DNA of 64,000 nt from Microbulbifer sp. THAF38 (lineage in GTDB: Bacteria; Pseudomonadota; Gammaproteobacteria; Pseudomonadales; Cellvibrionaceae). Below, piece by piece: positions 1-8,587 of this stretch. The stretch covers positions 4,227,001 to 4,291,000 of the forward strand of contig NZ_CP045369.1 of the NCBI RefSeq assembly GCF_009363535.1. The letters are read 5' to 3'. Within the stretch, counting starts at the first letter, position 1. Each line of letters opens with the position of its first letter. Made by a program: the position numbers and the translations under genes. A model generated the notes under the pieces. It did no database searches. It was not told the DNA's origin and was given only the letters and a program-made list of their open reading frames with translations.

Positions 1-2
1 AG

Positions 3-299
3 CTCTGGCAGCTCGGCGCAAAGGTTCAGGCCTTCGATCCTCAGGCAATGGAGGAGTGTCAACGGATATACGGTGTACGCGAAGATATGCAACTCTGTGG
101 TACCAAAGAGGTTGCGCTATCTGGAGCGGATGCCCTGATTATCGCTACCGAGTGGCAACAATTTAAAGCCATTGATGCTAAGGCAGTTATTAATGCGCTA
201 AACAACCCAGTTATTTTTGATGGCCGCAACCTCTATGAGCCCCAGTATATGAGCGAGGGTGGGATCGAGTATTATTGTGTAGGGCGCCCCAAAGGATAA
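3..299 (+). CDS. ugd: UDP-glucose 6-dehydrogenase, C-terminal fragment
   Basis: The gene enters from the left edge; only the last 98 codons are here, ending at TAA 297-299. The fragment reads as the C-terminal UDP-binding domain of the UDP-glucose/GDP-mannose dehydrogenase family, with a G-A-D-A-L-I-I-A-T-E-W stretch and the late motif VIFDGRNLYEP, typical of Ugd. The family oxidises UDP-glucose to UDP-glucuronate for exopolysaccharide or lipopolysaccharide sugars. The convergent O-antigen ligase-like gene downstream fits a surface-polysaccharide role. The NAD-binding and catalytic Cys regions lie outside the window, so the exact sugar specificity cannot be confirmed. Confidence 0.8.
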   Translation, partial: LWQLGAKVQAFDPQAMEECQRIYGVREDMQLCGTKEVALSGADALIIATEWQQFKAIDAKAVINALNNPVIFDGRNLYEPQYMSEGGIEYYCVGRPKG

Positions 300-340
300 G
301 TCGCCCTTGCCCCACTGAGGGGGGACTCCCCCCCTCATAT

Positions 341-1744
341 TCACTCACTAACAGCCCGGCCCTGCTCAGGAGTGCTCTTGCTTCGAAAAATATGAGTAGC
401 AATCCCCGCAACTACAATGCCAAATATAAAATGTCCGCTGGAATAGAAAAGATAAGATTCGAAACAATTAGCAATCAGCCAAAGAATCATAAAACCAATA
501 TAAAAAAGGAAGAAATCCCCCGGTAAAAAGCCCTTACGCCAGCTTTTATAAGCTGCCAAGAATAACCAACAATTAAACGCTCCCCACACCAAGGCCCCTA
601 GAAACCCATAGTTCACGAGCAGGTCAAGATAACTGTTGTGCAGATGCCCGATAGAGTTTCTAAATTCCGGTGGCATATCCTGCAGGTTTTGAATAACAAG
701 ACGCCGACCTTTACCGCCCCAACCGAGGAATGGGCGTTCAGCTATCCAATTAACCGCAGCGTGCCAGCTGTGTATCCTGACACCGATACTGGAATAGGGA
801 ATGGATTCAAGGTTACCTGAGAGCAAGGCATCAACTGTACTCCTCTCTAATCCAAGGCGCTTGATCACCACATCCCCAACTTTCACCCAAAGGGCGATAA
901 TAGCTACACCGATAACCGCTCCCCAAGACAGCAAGCGCAACCAAATGCCTTTACCCGGCTTGCGAAAAACTACCACTACGTAAACTATTAGTAGCGCAAA
1001 CAGAGATATCGCTATAGCAAACCAAATCGCACGAGTCTGTGAATAAAGCACGGCAAGAGCACATATACCAACAGCAACGGCCCAAGCTAAACTTGGAACG
1101 GATAACAGTCCTGAATAGTTAAATATTCGCTTTGAAAAAACAGCTAATCCGAGCAGCGCAACACCAAAGATAATTGCAGTATGCTGGGCATTATGAAAGC
1201 CAAATTCGACCCGCTGCCCCATGGCTCCGTATGCCCACTCAGAAAATCCTCCTCCCGCAATCCAGGGAGCCAAAAGTATGGCGATTAAAGCCGTCAACCA
1301 GAGAATTAAAGTATTGCGAGTACTGCCTCCCAGCCAACAGGCAATAGCAGCAAATAAAAACCACTGCCCCAGGCGGTGAAGCTTTGGCGAGGATTCAGCC
1401 CAGCTAGGATGTTCCACCAGCATGCCAACCCAGGATAACACCTGCACTAATAAGGAAGCAGCGAAAAACCAGCCGACTGGTGAGTTCAGCCAATTTCTTC
1501 CGCGGGTGAAAAGCACCCAGAAAGTAAGAACAACTAAAAGTTTTTTAGCAGTATCTGCATAGTCACTAGCTAAGGGAAATAATGCCGCATAAAGAAGCAG
1601 CAAAGCTCCTCCGAGCATCTGTAGTCTAACTGATACATCGATCAACGCATTGCGCTGCCAAAATTGAGAAATAATGCCTTTCCAATCCTTTGCAAGGTTT
1701 TTAATTGGTAACACCAATGACTCCCATGGCCCTGAATGACTCAT
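341..1744 (-). CDS. O-antigen ligase / Wzy-type polymerase family membrane protein
   Basis: A 467-residue, very hydrophobic protein with roughly 10-12 predicted membrane segments, as in the Wzy_C (O-antigen ligase, WaaL/RfaL) family. The family hallmark lies in the second half: a large periplasmic loop containing RIHSWHAAVNWIAERPFLGW, then HLHNSYLDLLVNYGFLGAL near residues 365-383, which carries the conserved His. An Arg in SQTRAIWF (near residue 230) is another family position. Members move lipid-linked glycans onto lipid A core or polymerise repeat units at the outer face of the inner membrane. Sequence alone does not separate ligase from polymerase. It converges on the ugd fragment, and 40 bp separate the two. 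Confidence 0.8.
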   Translation of the reverse strand: MSHSGPWESLVLPIKNLAKDWKGIISQFWQRNALIDVSVRLQMLGGALLLLYAALFPLASDYADTAKKLLVVLTFWVLFTRGRNWLNSPVGWFFAASLLVQVLSWVGMLVEHPSWAESSPKLHRLGQWFLFAAIACWLGGSTRNTLILWLTALIAILLAPWIAGGGFSEWAYGAMGQRVEFGFHNAQHTAIIFGVALLGLAVFSKRIFNYSGLLSVPSLAWAVAVGICALAVLYSQTRAIWFAIAISLFALLIVYVVVVFRKPGKGIWLRLLSWGAVIGVAIIALWVKVGDVVIKRLGLERSTVDALLSGNLESIPYSSIGVRIHSWHAAVNWIAERPFLGWGGKGRRLVIQNLQDMPPEFRNSIGHLHNSYLDLLVNYGFLGALVWGAFNCWLFLAAYKSWRKGFLPGDFFLFYIGFMILWLIANCFESYLFYSSGHFIFGIVVAGIATHIFRSKSTPEQGRAVSE

Positions 1745-1917
1745 TAAATCGGTATCCCATCAAGCAGGGTCAAAGATTGAACTCACCATTCAACGCTTTC
1801 GATTCACATTAAACCTGCGATGGGCGGACACCCACAGAATACAGAGGGATAATTAACTTAGGCATTCTACGAGAACAGCGGGCAGGGTACTACTTTCCCC
1901 TGGAGAAGAATTGGGGA

Positions 1918-1932
1918 GGGCTCTTAGAGCCC
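1918..1932 (-). terminator. short GC hairpin downstream of ilvE
   Basis: GGGCTC and GAGCCC form a perfect 6-bp stem with a 3-nt loop, 36 bp past the ilvE stop on the minus strand. There is no U-tract on that strand, so intrinsic termination is uncertain. Confidence 0.35.
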
Positions 1933-1968
1933 CCCTATCTGGAATAAGTTAAACCCGGACCTTATAGT

Positions 1969-2931
1969 CTAGGCAACGGCAATATGGCCACCATTTTGCA
2001 AACCGGCGTCATCCACATCACTCAACCAGCCTCGGTGTGCTGTGCTGCGGCCATGTACCACATCGAAATAAAGCCCCTGCAAGCGACCAGTGATTGCGCC
2101 GCGGCGACCACTGCCAATGGAGCGGCCATCGAGCATGCTAATGGGTAACACCTCTGCGGCGGTGCCGGTAAAAAAGGCCTCATCGGCGATATAGACTTCA
2201 TCCCGGGTAATACGCTTTTCTATCACCCGATAGCCACACTCCCTGGCCAGCTCGATCACGGTGTCGCGGGTGATGCCATCCAGGCAAGAGGTCAGCTCTG
2301 GGGTATAAATAGTCCCGTCCCGGACGATAAAGAAATTCTCCCCACTGCCCTCGGCCACATAGCCCTCTGGGTCAAGTAGCAGCGCCTCTTCACAACCGTT
2401 GCGAATCGCCTCCTGCAGGGCCAGCATCGAGTTAATGTAATTACCGTTGGCCTTGGCCTTGCACATGCTGATATTCACGTGGTGGCGGGTATAAGAGGAC
2501 GTATTAACCTTGATACCACGCTCCAATGCCTCTGGGCTCATATAGTTGGGCCACTCCCAGGAGGCAACGATTACATGAGTAGTTAGCCCCTCTGCGCGCA
2601 GCCCCATACCTTCAGAGCCGTAAAATACCATTGGGCGCAAGTAGGCGTGCCGGAGGCTGTTTTCCCTTACCACAAGACGCTGAGCTTCATTCAGCTCATC
2701 CGCATCGTAGGGCATGGGGATATTCATGATCTTCGCAGAGCGGAATAAACGGCGGGTGTGATCCTGAAGGCGAAAGATACTGGCTCCGCGATCGGTCTCA
2801 TAAGCGCGCACCCCCTCAAAGACCCCCATTCCGTAATGCAGGGTATGAGTCAGAACATGCACGCGGGCATCCCGCCAGGGAACCAATTCACCATCAAACC
2901 AGATAACGCCGTCGCGGTCGGCAAAAGACAT
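1969..2931 (-). CDS. ilvE: branched-chain amino acid aminotransferase
   Basis: A class-IV PLP aminotransferase of 320 residues. It catalyses the last step of Leu, Ile and Val synthesis, with glutamate as amino donor. The PLP lysine is Lys160 in KAKANGNYINS, and the family signature EGSGENFF lies near residue 215. The N-terminal DGVIWFDGELVPW opening is typical of IlvE. The start is set by a strong AGGAG seven bases before the ATG. The protein is about 11 residues longer than E. coli IlvE because of a short C-terminal tail. It lies 60 bp downstream of glnE on the same strand and may be read through from it. Confidence 0.95.
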   Translation of the reverse strand: MSFADRDGVIWFDGELVPWRDARVHVLTHTLHYGMGVFEGVRAYETDRGASIFRLQDHTRRLFRSAKIMNIPMPYDADELNEAQRLVVRENSLRHAYLRPMVFYGSEGMGLRAEGLTTHVIVASWEWPNYMSPEALERGIKVNTSSYTRHHVNISMCKAKANGNYINSMLALQEAIRNGCEEALLLDPEGYVAEGSGENFFIVRDGTIYTPELTSCLDGITRDTVIELARECGYRVIEKRITRDEVYIADEAFFTGTAAEVLPISMLDGRSIGSGRRGAITGRLQGLYFDVVHGRSTAHRGWLSDVDDAGLQNGGHIAVA

Positions 2932-2991
2932 GGGGCAACTCCTACAAATCCTGAAAAACAGTTTAATCGGGCAGCAGGGTGAAGCTGGGGT

Positions 2992-5835
2992 TTAACCAAG
3001 CAATTGCTGCCAGTTTGTTAGAACGGTCTTTCTTTCCGCTGTGAAGCGGTCATCGCTCACTATCCCTGGCAGTTGTTGTAGTGCCAGGCGATGACCTTCA
3101 GATCGGTAGGCTTTGTAGGCGTCGATCAGATGCTCGACTTGTTTGGCCGGCATCAGGCCCGCGTCATTCAGACTTTCGAGAATGCGAATATTATCGGTGT
3201 ATCGCACGATCGAGGGCGAAGTTTGTGCCCAGGCCAGAGCAGCATATTGAACCAAAAATTCAATATCGACAATACCGCCCGGGCCGTGTTTCAGGTCGAA
3301 ACTTTGATCATTGCTCTTATCCAGGTGGGAGCGCATTTTATCGCGCATCCCAACCACTTCCTCGCGCAATTTTCCCTCATTTCTCGGCTCGCAAAGCAAT
3401 CTCAAGCGCAGGGCCTCAAAGTTACTGCAGAGCTGTTCGCTCCCCGCAACCGGGCGGGCGCGCACCAACGCCTGATGCTCCCAGGTCCAAGCACTCTCGC
3501 GTTGATATTTTTCGAAGGCTTTCATGGAGGTGACCAGCAGCCCCGAGTTACCCGAAGGGCGCAAACGGGTATCCACCTCATACAGTGGTCCACTCAGGGT
3601 ACGGGTTTGCAGGATGTGGATCAGGCGCTGCGCCAGGCGGGTATAGAAACGCAAATTGTCGATGCTGGTTGCACCGTCGGTAGCAAGCTGAGGGTCCGCA
3701 TCGTGCACAAATACAATATCCAGGTCTGAACCATGGGATAACTCCAGGCCCCCAAGCTTGCCGTAAGCGACAATGGCAAAGTGCATGTTCTCGGCGGTTG
3801 CCCCTGCGGGTAGGCCATATTTGTCCACCATCTGTGCCCACGCCAAATTAAGCGACTGTCGCAATATCCCCTCTGCCAACCAGGTGAGGGAGTCGCTCAC
3901 CTTCATCAGTGGCAAGGCTCCGCTGACCTCTTGAGCGGCAATACGCAGGCTCTGACTCTGCTTGAAATAGCGCAGTGTTTCCATCTGCAATTCCAGATCT
4001 GCGGGATCAACACGCAACAGCTCGAGGCGCAGCTCATCGGCAATATCCTCCGCCGTCGCCGGTGCCAGCAGGCGGCGGGAGTCCAGTAGTTCGTCCAACA
4101 AGATGGGGTGGCGCGCCAGCTGCTCGGCAATCCGCGGGCTGGCACTGCACAGTTGTACCAGCTGGCTGAGCACCGGGGGATTTTCATTGATCAGTACCAG
4201 GTAGGCACTGCGGCGCAGTACCGAGCGCACCAGGGGTAGAACCCGACCGAGCACCAACAGCGGTCGCTCCTGCAAGCTGGCTGCGGCCAGTAGCAGGGGC
4301 ATAAAATGATCCAGCCGCTCGCGCGAGGACGCCGGCAGTGCCATCACCATAGGAGAGACGCTGAGATCCCGCAGCAGGTCCAGGGCCTCCGGCGCCGGAG
4401 TGAATCCCGCATTTTCCAGGGTCTGTAGATTGACCTCTTTACCGGTCTCGTCGCCACAGCTGCTCCACAATCCCTGCCACTCCTCCGCCACATGGGGTTC
4501 GGCGATTTCCTCCGGTGGCGCAATGACCGTATCGAACTCCCGCTCCACCACATTGCGAACGGCTGCCAACTCCCCAACCAACTGATCCCAGCTGTCACGG
4601 CCAAGGGCGAATGCGAGCCGCTCGCGCTCTGCGGTATCCTGCGGCAGCGCCTGGGTCTGCTGATCCTTATAGGCCTGCAAGGCGTGCTCCACCCGGCGCA
4701 ACAGCAAATAGCAGTTGGCCAGTTCATCGGCAACCCCGGGCTCCACATGGCCGTCAGTTTCCAATAATGGCAGTATCTTTAATAAATTGCGCTCTCGCAG
4801 TGCAGGCACCCGTCCGCCACGAATTAACTGGAAAGCCTGCACAATAAATTCCAGCTCACGAATACCTCCGCGCCCCAGCTTGATATTGTCGATCAGTCCG
4901 CGGGCACGCACCTGTCGCTGTATCAGAGCCTTCATCTCGCGCAGGGCGTCGATAGCACTGAAATCGATATAGCGGCGGTAAGTGAATGGCCGCAATAGCT
5001 CCATCAACTCAGCGGCAACGCCTTGATCACCTGCCACCGGGCGCGCCTTAACCATGGCGTAGCGCTCCCATTCACGCCCTTGGGTCTGGTAGTAATCCTC
5101 CAGCGCAGCGAAATGGCTCACTAAAGGGCCGCTGTCACCATAGGGGCGCAGACGCATATCCACGCGAAACACAAAGCCTTCGGCATTAATGGCATCGAGG
5201 GATTTGATCAGTCGCTGACCCAAGCGCTGGAAAAACTTTTGATTTTCTACGCACTGATCGCCGTCAGTATGTCCCGGTTCGGGGTAGGCAAAAATCAGGT
5301 CGATGTCGGAGGAGAGGTTCAGCTCGCGCGCGCCCAGCTTGCCCATACCGAGCACCACCATAGATTGAGCCCGGCCGCTTCTATCCCGGGGCTCGCCATA
5401 TCGCTGTGCCAGCTGGCTGTGGTGCCACTGCAGGGCCGTGTTGATAGCGAGTTCTGCCAGTTCACTGAGGCGCAGGCAGGCCCTGGGGATATCCCACTGG
5501 CCGGCAAAGTCCCGGAAAATAACCTCGGCGGTCGCTCGGTTACGCAGCTGCCGCAGGGCCAGATCTAGAGTTTCATCGCTATCAAAACTGGGCAGCTGCA
5601 GACCCAGATCATCCTGTTGCAATAACTCCAAGAGGAAATCCGGATCGCGCCGGCACTGTCGATAAAAGAATTCAGAACCGATAAAGCTGCGTGCCATTGC
5701 CAGCCCAAGCGTCTGATCCTGCAGCAACGCCTCTACTTCGGCAACCAATGCGGGGCCCGCAGCCTCACTCCAATCTCGCCACAGAGTCTGCAATTGCGAG
5801 CACAGGGGTTCGGGGCAGATGGCGCTATCAATCAT
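2992..5835 (-). CDS. glnE: bifunctional glutamine synthetase adenylyltransferase/deadenylase
   Basis: A 947-residue protein matching GlnE length (946 in E. coli). It attaches AMP to, and removes it from, glutamine synthetase under control of PII. Two nucleotidyltransferase halves are visible: the N-terminal deadenylase site at LNLSSDIDLIFAY near residue 172 and the C-terminal adenylyltransferase site at LSHGSDLDIVFVHD near residue 700. Each is followed by a GlnD/PII-uridylyltransferase-type helical domain. Both metal-binding D-x-D pairs are intact. It is followed by ilvE in the same direction. A weak AAGGAT lies upstream of the ATG. Confidence 0.96.
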   Translation of the reverse strand: MIDSAICPEPLCSQLQTLWRDWSEAAGPALVAEVEALLQDQTLGLAMARSFIGSEFFYRQCRRDPDFLLELLQQDDLGLQLPSFDSDETLDLALRQLRNRATAEVIFRDFAGQWDIPRACLRLSELAELAINTALQWHHSQLAQRYGEPRDRSGRAQSMVVLGMGKLGARELNLSSDIDLIFAYPEPGHTDGDQCVENQKFFQRLGQRLIKSLDAINAEGFVFRVDMRLRPYGDSGPLVSHFAALEDYYQTQGREWERYAMVKARPVAGDQGVAAELMELLRPFTYRRYIDFSAIDALREMKALIQRQVRARGLIDNIKLGRGGIRELEFIVQAFQLIRGGRVPALRERNLLKILPLLETDGHVEPGVADELANCYLLLRRVEHALQAYKDQQTQALPQDTAERERLAFALGRDSWDQLVGELAAVRNVVEREFDTVIAPPEEIAEPHVAEEWQGLWSSCGDETGKEVNLQTLENAGFTPAPEALDLLRDLSVSPMVMALPASSRERLDHFMPLLLAAASLQERPLLVLGRVLPLVRSVLRRSAYLVLINENPPVLSQLVQLCSASPRIAEQLARHPILLDELLDSRRLLAPATAEDIADELRLELLRVDPADLELQMETLRYFKQSQSLRIAAQEVSGALPLMKVSDSLTWLAEGILRQSLNLAWAQMVDKYGLPAGATAENMHFAIVAYGKLGGLELSHGSDLDIVFVHDADPQLATDGATSIDNLRFYTRLAQRLIHILQTRTLSGPLYEVDTRLRPSGNSGLLVTSMKAFEKYQRESAWTWEHQALVRARPVAGSEQLCSNFEALRLRLLCEPRNEGKLREEVVGMRDKMRSHLDKSNDQSFDLKHGPGGIVDIEFLVQYAALAWAQTSPSIVRYTDNIRILESLNDAGLMPAKQVEHLIDAYKAYRSEGHRLALQQLPGIVSDDRFTAERKTVLTNWQQLLG

Positions 5836-5903
5836 GCGGAATCGATCCTTATTTCCAAATGAGGAATTCTGCAGGGCAGCACTACCGCCCCACAGTTCTT
5901 ATC

Positions 5904-5937
5904 CCAAGCTACTTTTATTCCAAGCTACTTTTATTCC
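5904..5937. repeat. two-copy 16-bp tandem duplication upstream of glnE
   Basis: The unit CCAAGCTACTTTTATT occurs twice in perfect tandem (5904-5919 and 5920-5935), followed by degenerate CACACTTTATCC and CACACTTTTT. It occupies the 143-bp gap between the GspE-like gene and glnE, in the glnE leader. Confidence 0.8.
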
Positions 5938-5978
5938 ACACTTTATCCCACACTTTTTGTAGCGGAAATTTAGCTCTA

Positions 5979-7754
5979 TTAAAAAGCGATATCCGGCGGT
6001 GGTGCCACACGTAATACTTCCGCCACGGTAGTTAAGCCAGCGGCCACTTTCTTGGCCCCCGATAAACGCAGACTGTTCATACCCTCGCGCATAGCTTGGC
6101 GACGAAGCTGCTGCAAGTCACAGTCGGGAGTGATAATGGTTTGCACCGCTTCGCTGAACGGCAGGATTTCATAGATACCCTGGCGGCCCTTGTAGCCGGT
6201 GTTGCGGCACTCCAGACAGCCCTCGGGGGCATACACTTTTTCGGGTAGAGGCGCTTTCCAGGGGCGAACCAGGGAATGCCAGTCGGCCTCGTCGATGGTG
6301 TCTTCGCGCTTGCACGAGGGGCACAGGGTTCGCACCAGGCGCTGGGCCATAACCCCGAGGATGGTGGACTTGAGCAGGTAGTGCGGCAAGCCCAAATCCA
6401 ATAGACGAGTCACCGCCGTAGGAGCATCGTTGGTGTGTAGAGTGGAGATTACCAGGTGGCCGGTAAGTGCCGCCTGCACCGCCATCTGTGCGGTTTCCAG
6501 ATCTCGGATTTCCCCCACCATGATGATGTCCGGGTCCTGTCGCATCAGGGTGCGAATGCCCGCGGCAAAATCGAAGCCGATAGCGTGGTGCACCTGTGTC
6601 TGGTTAAAACTCTCCTCCACCATCTCGATGGGATCTTCCACTGTGGAGACATTAACCGCACTGGTGGCCAATTGCTTAAGGCCGGTATACAGGGTGGTGG
6701 TCTTACCCGAACCGGTAGGGCCTGTTACCAGCACAATGCCGTTGGGTCGTGCCAGCATCGCCTGCCAGCGGGCCAGGTCCGTACCGGCGAGCCCCAGGTC
6801 GCTGTAGGAGCGCGCCAGTACCTCGGGATCGAAGATACGCATCACCAGCTTCTCACCGAAAGCGGTGGGCAAAGTGGAAAGGCGCAACTCCACTTCGCTG
6901 CCATCGGGACGTTTAGTCTTGATTCGGCCGTCCTGGGGTTTGCGCTTCTCCGCCACATTCATGCGCCCGAGGATTTTTAGGCGACTGGTTACCGCCGCAT
7001 TGACCTGATCGGGTAGTTCGTGGATCGGATGGAGGACTCCATCGATGCGGAAACGTATACGCCCTACCTGGCGCCGGGGTTCGATATGAATATCACTGGC
7101 ACGCTGGTCGAAAGCGTGCTGCAGCAGCCAGTCAACGATATTGACGATGTGTTGGTCGTTGGCTTCCGGGTCTTTCAGGCTACCCAGCTCTAACAACTGC
7201 TCGAAATTATTCGCCGCAGAGGTGCCCTGCAGCCCACTGGCACCGGAAATAGAATTTGCCAGGGAGTAAAATTCCACACAGTAGCGCTTGATATCCGCCG
7301 GGTCCGCCACCACCCGCCGCACCCGGCGTCCGCTGGTGTGTTCCAGCTGCTCCTCCCATCCGTGGGTAAAGGGCTGGGCCGTGGCCACAGTGAGTTCCTC
7401 CGCCCCGGCCTCGACACACAGAATCTGGTGACGCTTGGCGAACTGGAAACTCATCACCTCGGTCACCGCGCTCACATTCACCTTGAGCGGGTCGATATGG
7501 TAGAGGGGGTGATCAGCGCTCTCCGCCAGCCAGGCACTGAGCAACTCGTCGCCCAGCAAAATACCTGGGGCCTTCTGGTTGGCCAGGTCGCAGCTGGCGA
7601 TATAGCTGAGCGGGTGCATTTGTGCCTGCTCTGCGGTACGCGGCGTGCCCACAATACGGTTCGCATCCAGCCTGCTCACGTAGCCCTGGGCAACGAGATC
7701 CTCCAGCAACCCACGTAAATCCAGCAACCTGTCTGCCGCTCTGCTCTCTGTCAT
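5979..7754 (-). CDS. GspE/PulE/PilB-family secretion ATPase
   Basis: A cytoplasmic hexameric ATPase of the type II secretion / type IV pilus family, about 591 residues. In order: an N-terminal MshEN/T2SSE_N domain (about 30-170), the GspE core with Walker A GPTGSGKTTTLYTG near residue 345, an Asp box and Walker B ending DPDIIMVGEIRD, and HTND. A four-Cys zinc module follows (CPSC near residue 500, then CLEC), as in GspE and PilB. A full TAAGGGGG sits one base before the first ATG (7760) and seven before the second, so I start at 7754. No pilin, GspF/PilC or secretin genes are nearby, so the machine it powers is unknown. Confidence 0.88.
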   Translation of the reverse strand: MTESRAADRLLDLRGLLEDLVAQGYVSRLDANRIVGTPRTAEQAQMHPLSYIASCDLANQKAPGILLGDELLSAWLAESADHPLYHIDPLKVNVSAVTEVMSFQFAKRHQILCVEAGAEELTVATAQPFTHGWEEQLEHTSGRRVRRVVADPADIKRYCVEFYSLANSISGASGLQGTSAANNFEQLLELGSLKDPEANDQHIVNIVDWLLQHAFDQRASDIHIEPRRQVGRIRFRIDGVLHPIHELPDQVNAAVTSRLKILGRMNVAEKRKPQDGRIKTKRPDGSEVELRLSTLPTAFGEKLVMRIFDPEVLARSYSDLGLAGTDLARWQAMLARPNGIVLVTGPTGSGKTTTLYTGLKQLATSAVNVSTVEDPIEMVEESFNQTQVHHAIGFDFAAGIRTLMRQDPDIIMVGEIRDLETAQMAVQAALTGHLVISTLHTNDAPTAVTRLLDLGLPHYLLKSTILGVMAQRLVRTLCPSCKREDTIDEADWHSLVRPWKAPLPEKVYAPEGCLECRNTGYKGRQGIYEILPFSEAVQTIITPDCDLQQLRRQAMREGMNSLRLSGAKKVAAGLTTVAEVLRVAPPPDIAF

Positions 7755-7899
7755 CGGCATGCCCCCTTATTCTCATATGACGACGCATTGTAGCCCTAAC
7801 AACTATCGGGGACAGTGCATCGTTAACGCACTATTACCGAAGTGGCCCCGATTGGGGTACCATGCCGCCGTTTTCGCACCCTGAGCAATGGAGCAAACC

Positions 7900-8577
7900 A
7901 TGGCCCTGTCGAATATTGCCAATCTGTTTGGCCGCTCACCGATCAAACCGATCGAGAAGCACATGGCTACGGCCCACGAGGCTTCGGCCGACCTGATCCC
8001 GTTCTTCGACGCCCTGATTAAAGGCGACTTGAAGGAGGCGGAGCAGATTCAATTGCGTATCTCTGCTACAGAGAATCGCGCCGATGACATCAAGAGAGAC
8101 CTGCGCCTGCACTTGCCGGACAGTCTGTTTATGCCTGTCTCCCGCTCCGACCTGCTGGAGCTGCTGCACGCCCAGGACGAAGTGGCCAACACGGCACAGG
8201 ATATCGCCGGGCTGGCAATTGGCCGGAAAATGCAGATTCCCGAGAGCCTGCAATCTCTGATGACCACATTTGTTGAAAGCGCCGTGGCCACTTCCGCCCA
8301 GGCCCTGCGCGCAATCAATGAACTGGATGAATTGCTGGAGAGCGGCTTTGCCGGGCGCGAGGTGACTATCGCCAAGCGCATGACCGAAGAGCTGGATGAG
8401 CTGGAGCGCAAGTCGGACAAGTTGGAAATTGAAATTCGCGCCTCTCTGTTCGCGATCGAAAAAGACTTACCGCCGGTAGATGTGATGTTCCTCTACCGGG
8501 TGATTGAATGGATCGGCGAATTGGCTGATCGCGCCCACAGCGTGGGTAACCGTTTGCAGTTGTTGTTGGCACGTTAG
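7900..8577 (+). CDS. DUF47 / TIGR00153 family PhoU-like protein
   Basis: A mostly helical, 225-residue cytoplasmic protein of the DUF47 (PhoU-like, TIGR00153) family. It has repeated acidic helical segments such as EELDELERKSDKLEIEI and lacks membrane segments. The family is almost always encoded next to PiT phosphate transporters and is thought to modulate them; the role is inferred from context. The start ATG at 7900 has GGAG six bases upstream. An in-frame ATG at 7888 lacks an SD. Only 10 bp separate its stop from the GTG start of the PiT gene, so the two form an operon. Confidence 0.9.
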   Translation: MALSNIANLFGRSPIKPIEKHMATAHEASADLIPFFDALIKGDLKEAEQIQLRISATENRADDIKRDLRLHLPDSLFMPVSRSDLLELLHAQDEVANTAQDIAGLAIGRKMQIPESLQSLMTTFVESAVATSAQALRAINELDELLESGFAGREVTIAKRMTEELDELERKSDKLEIEIRASLFAIEKDLPPVDVMFLYRVIEWIGELADRAHSVGNRLQLLLAR

Positions 8578-8587
8578 GGGGTTCAAC

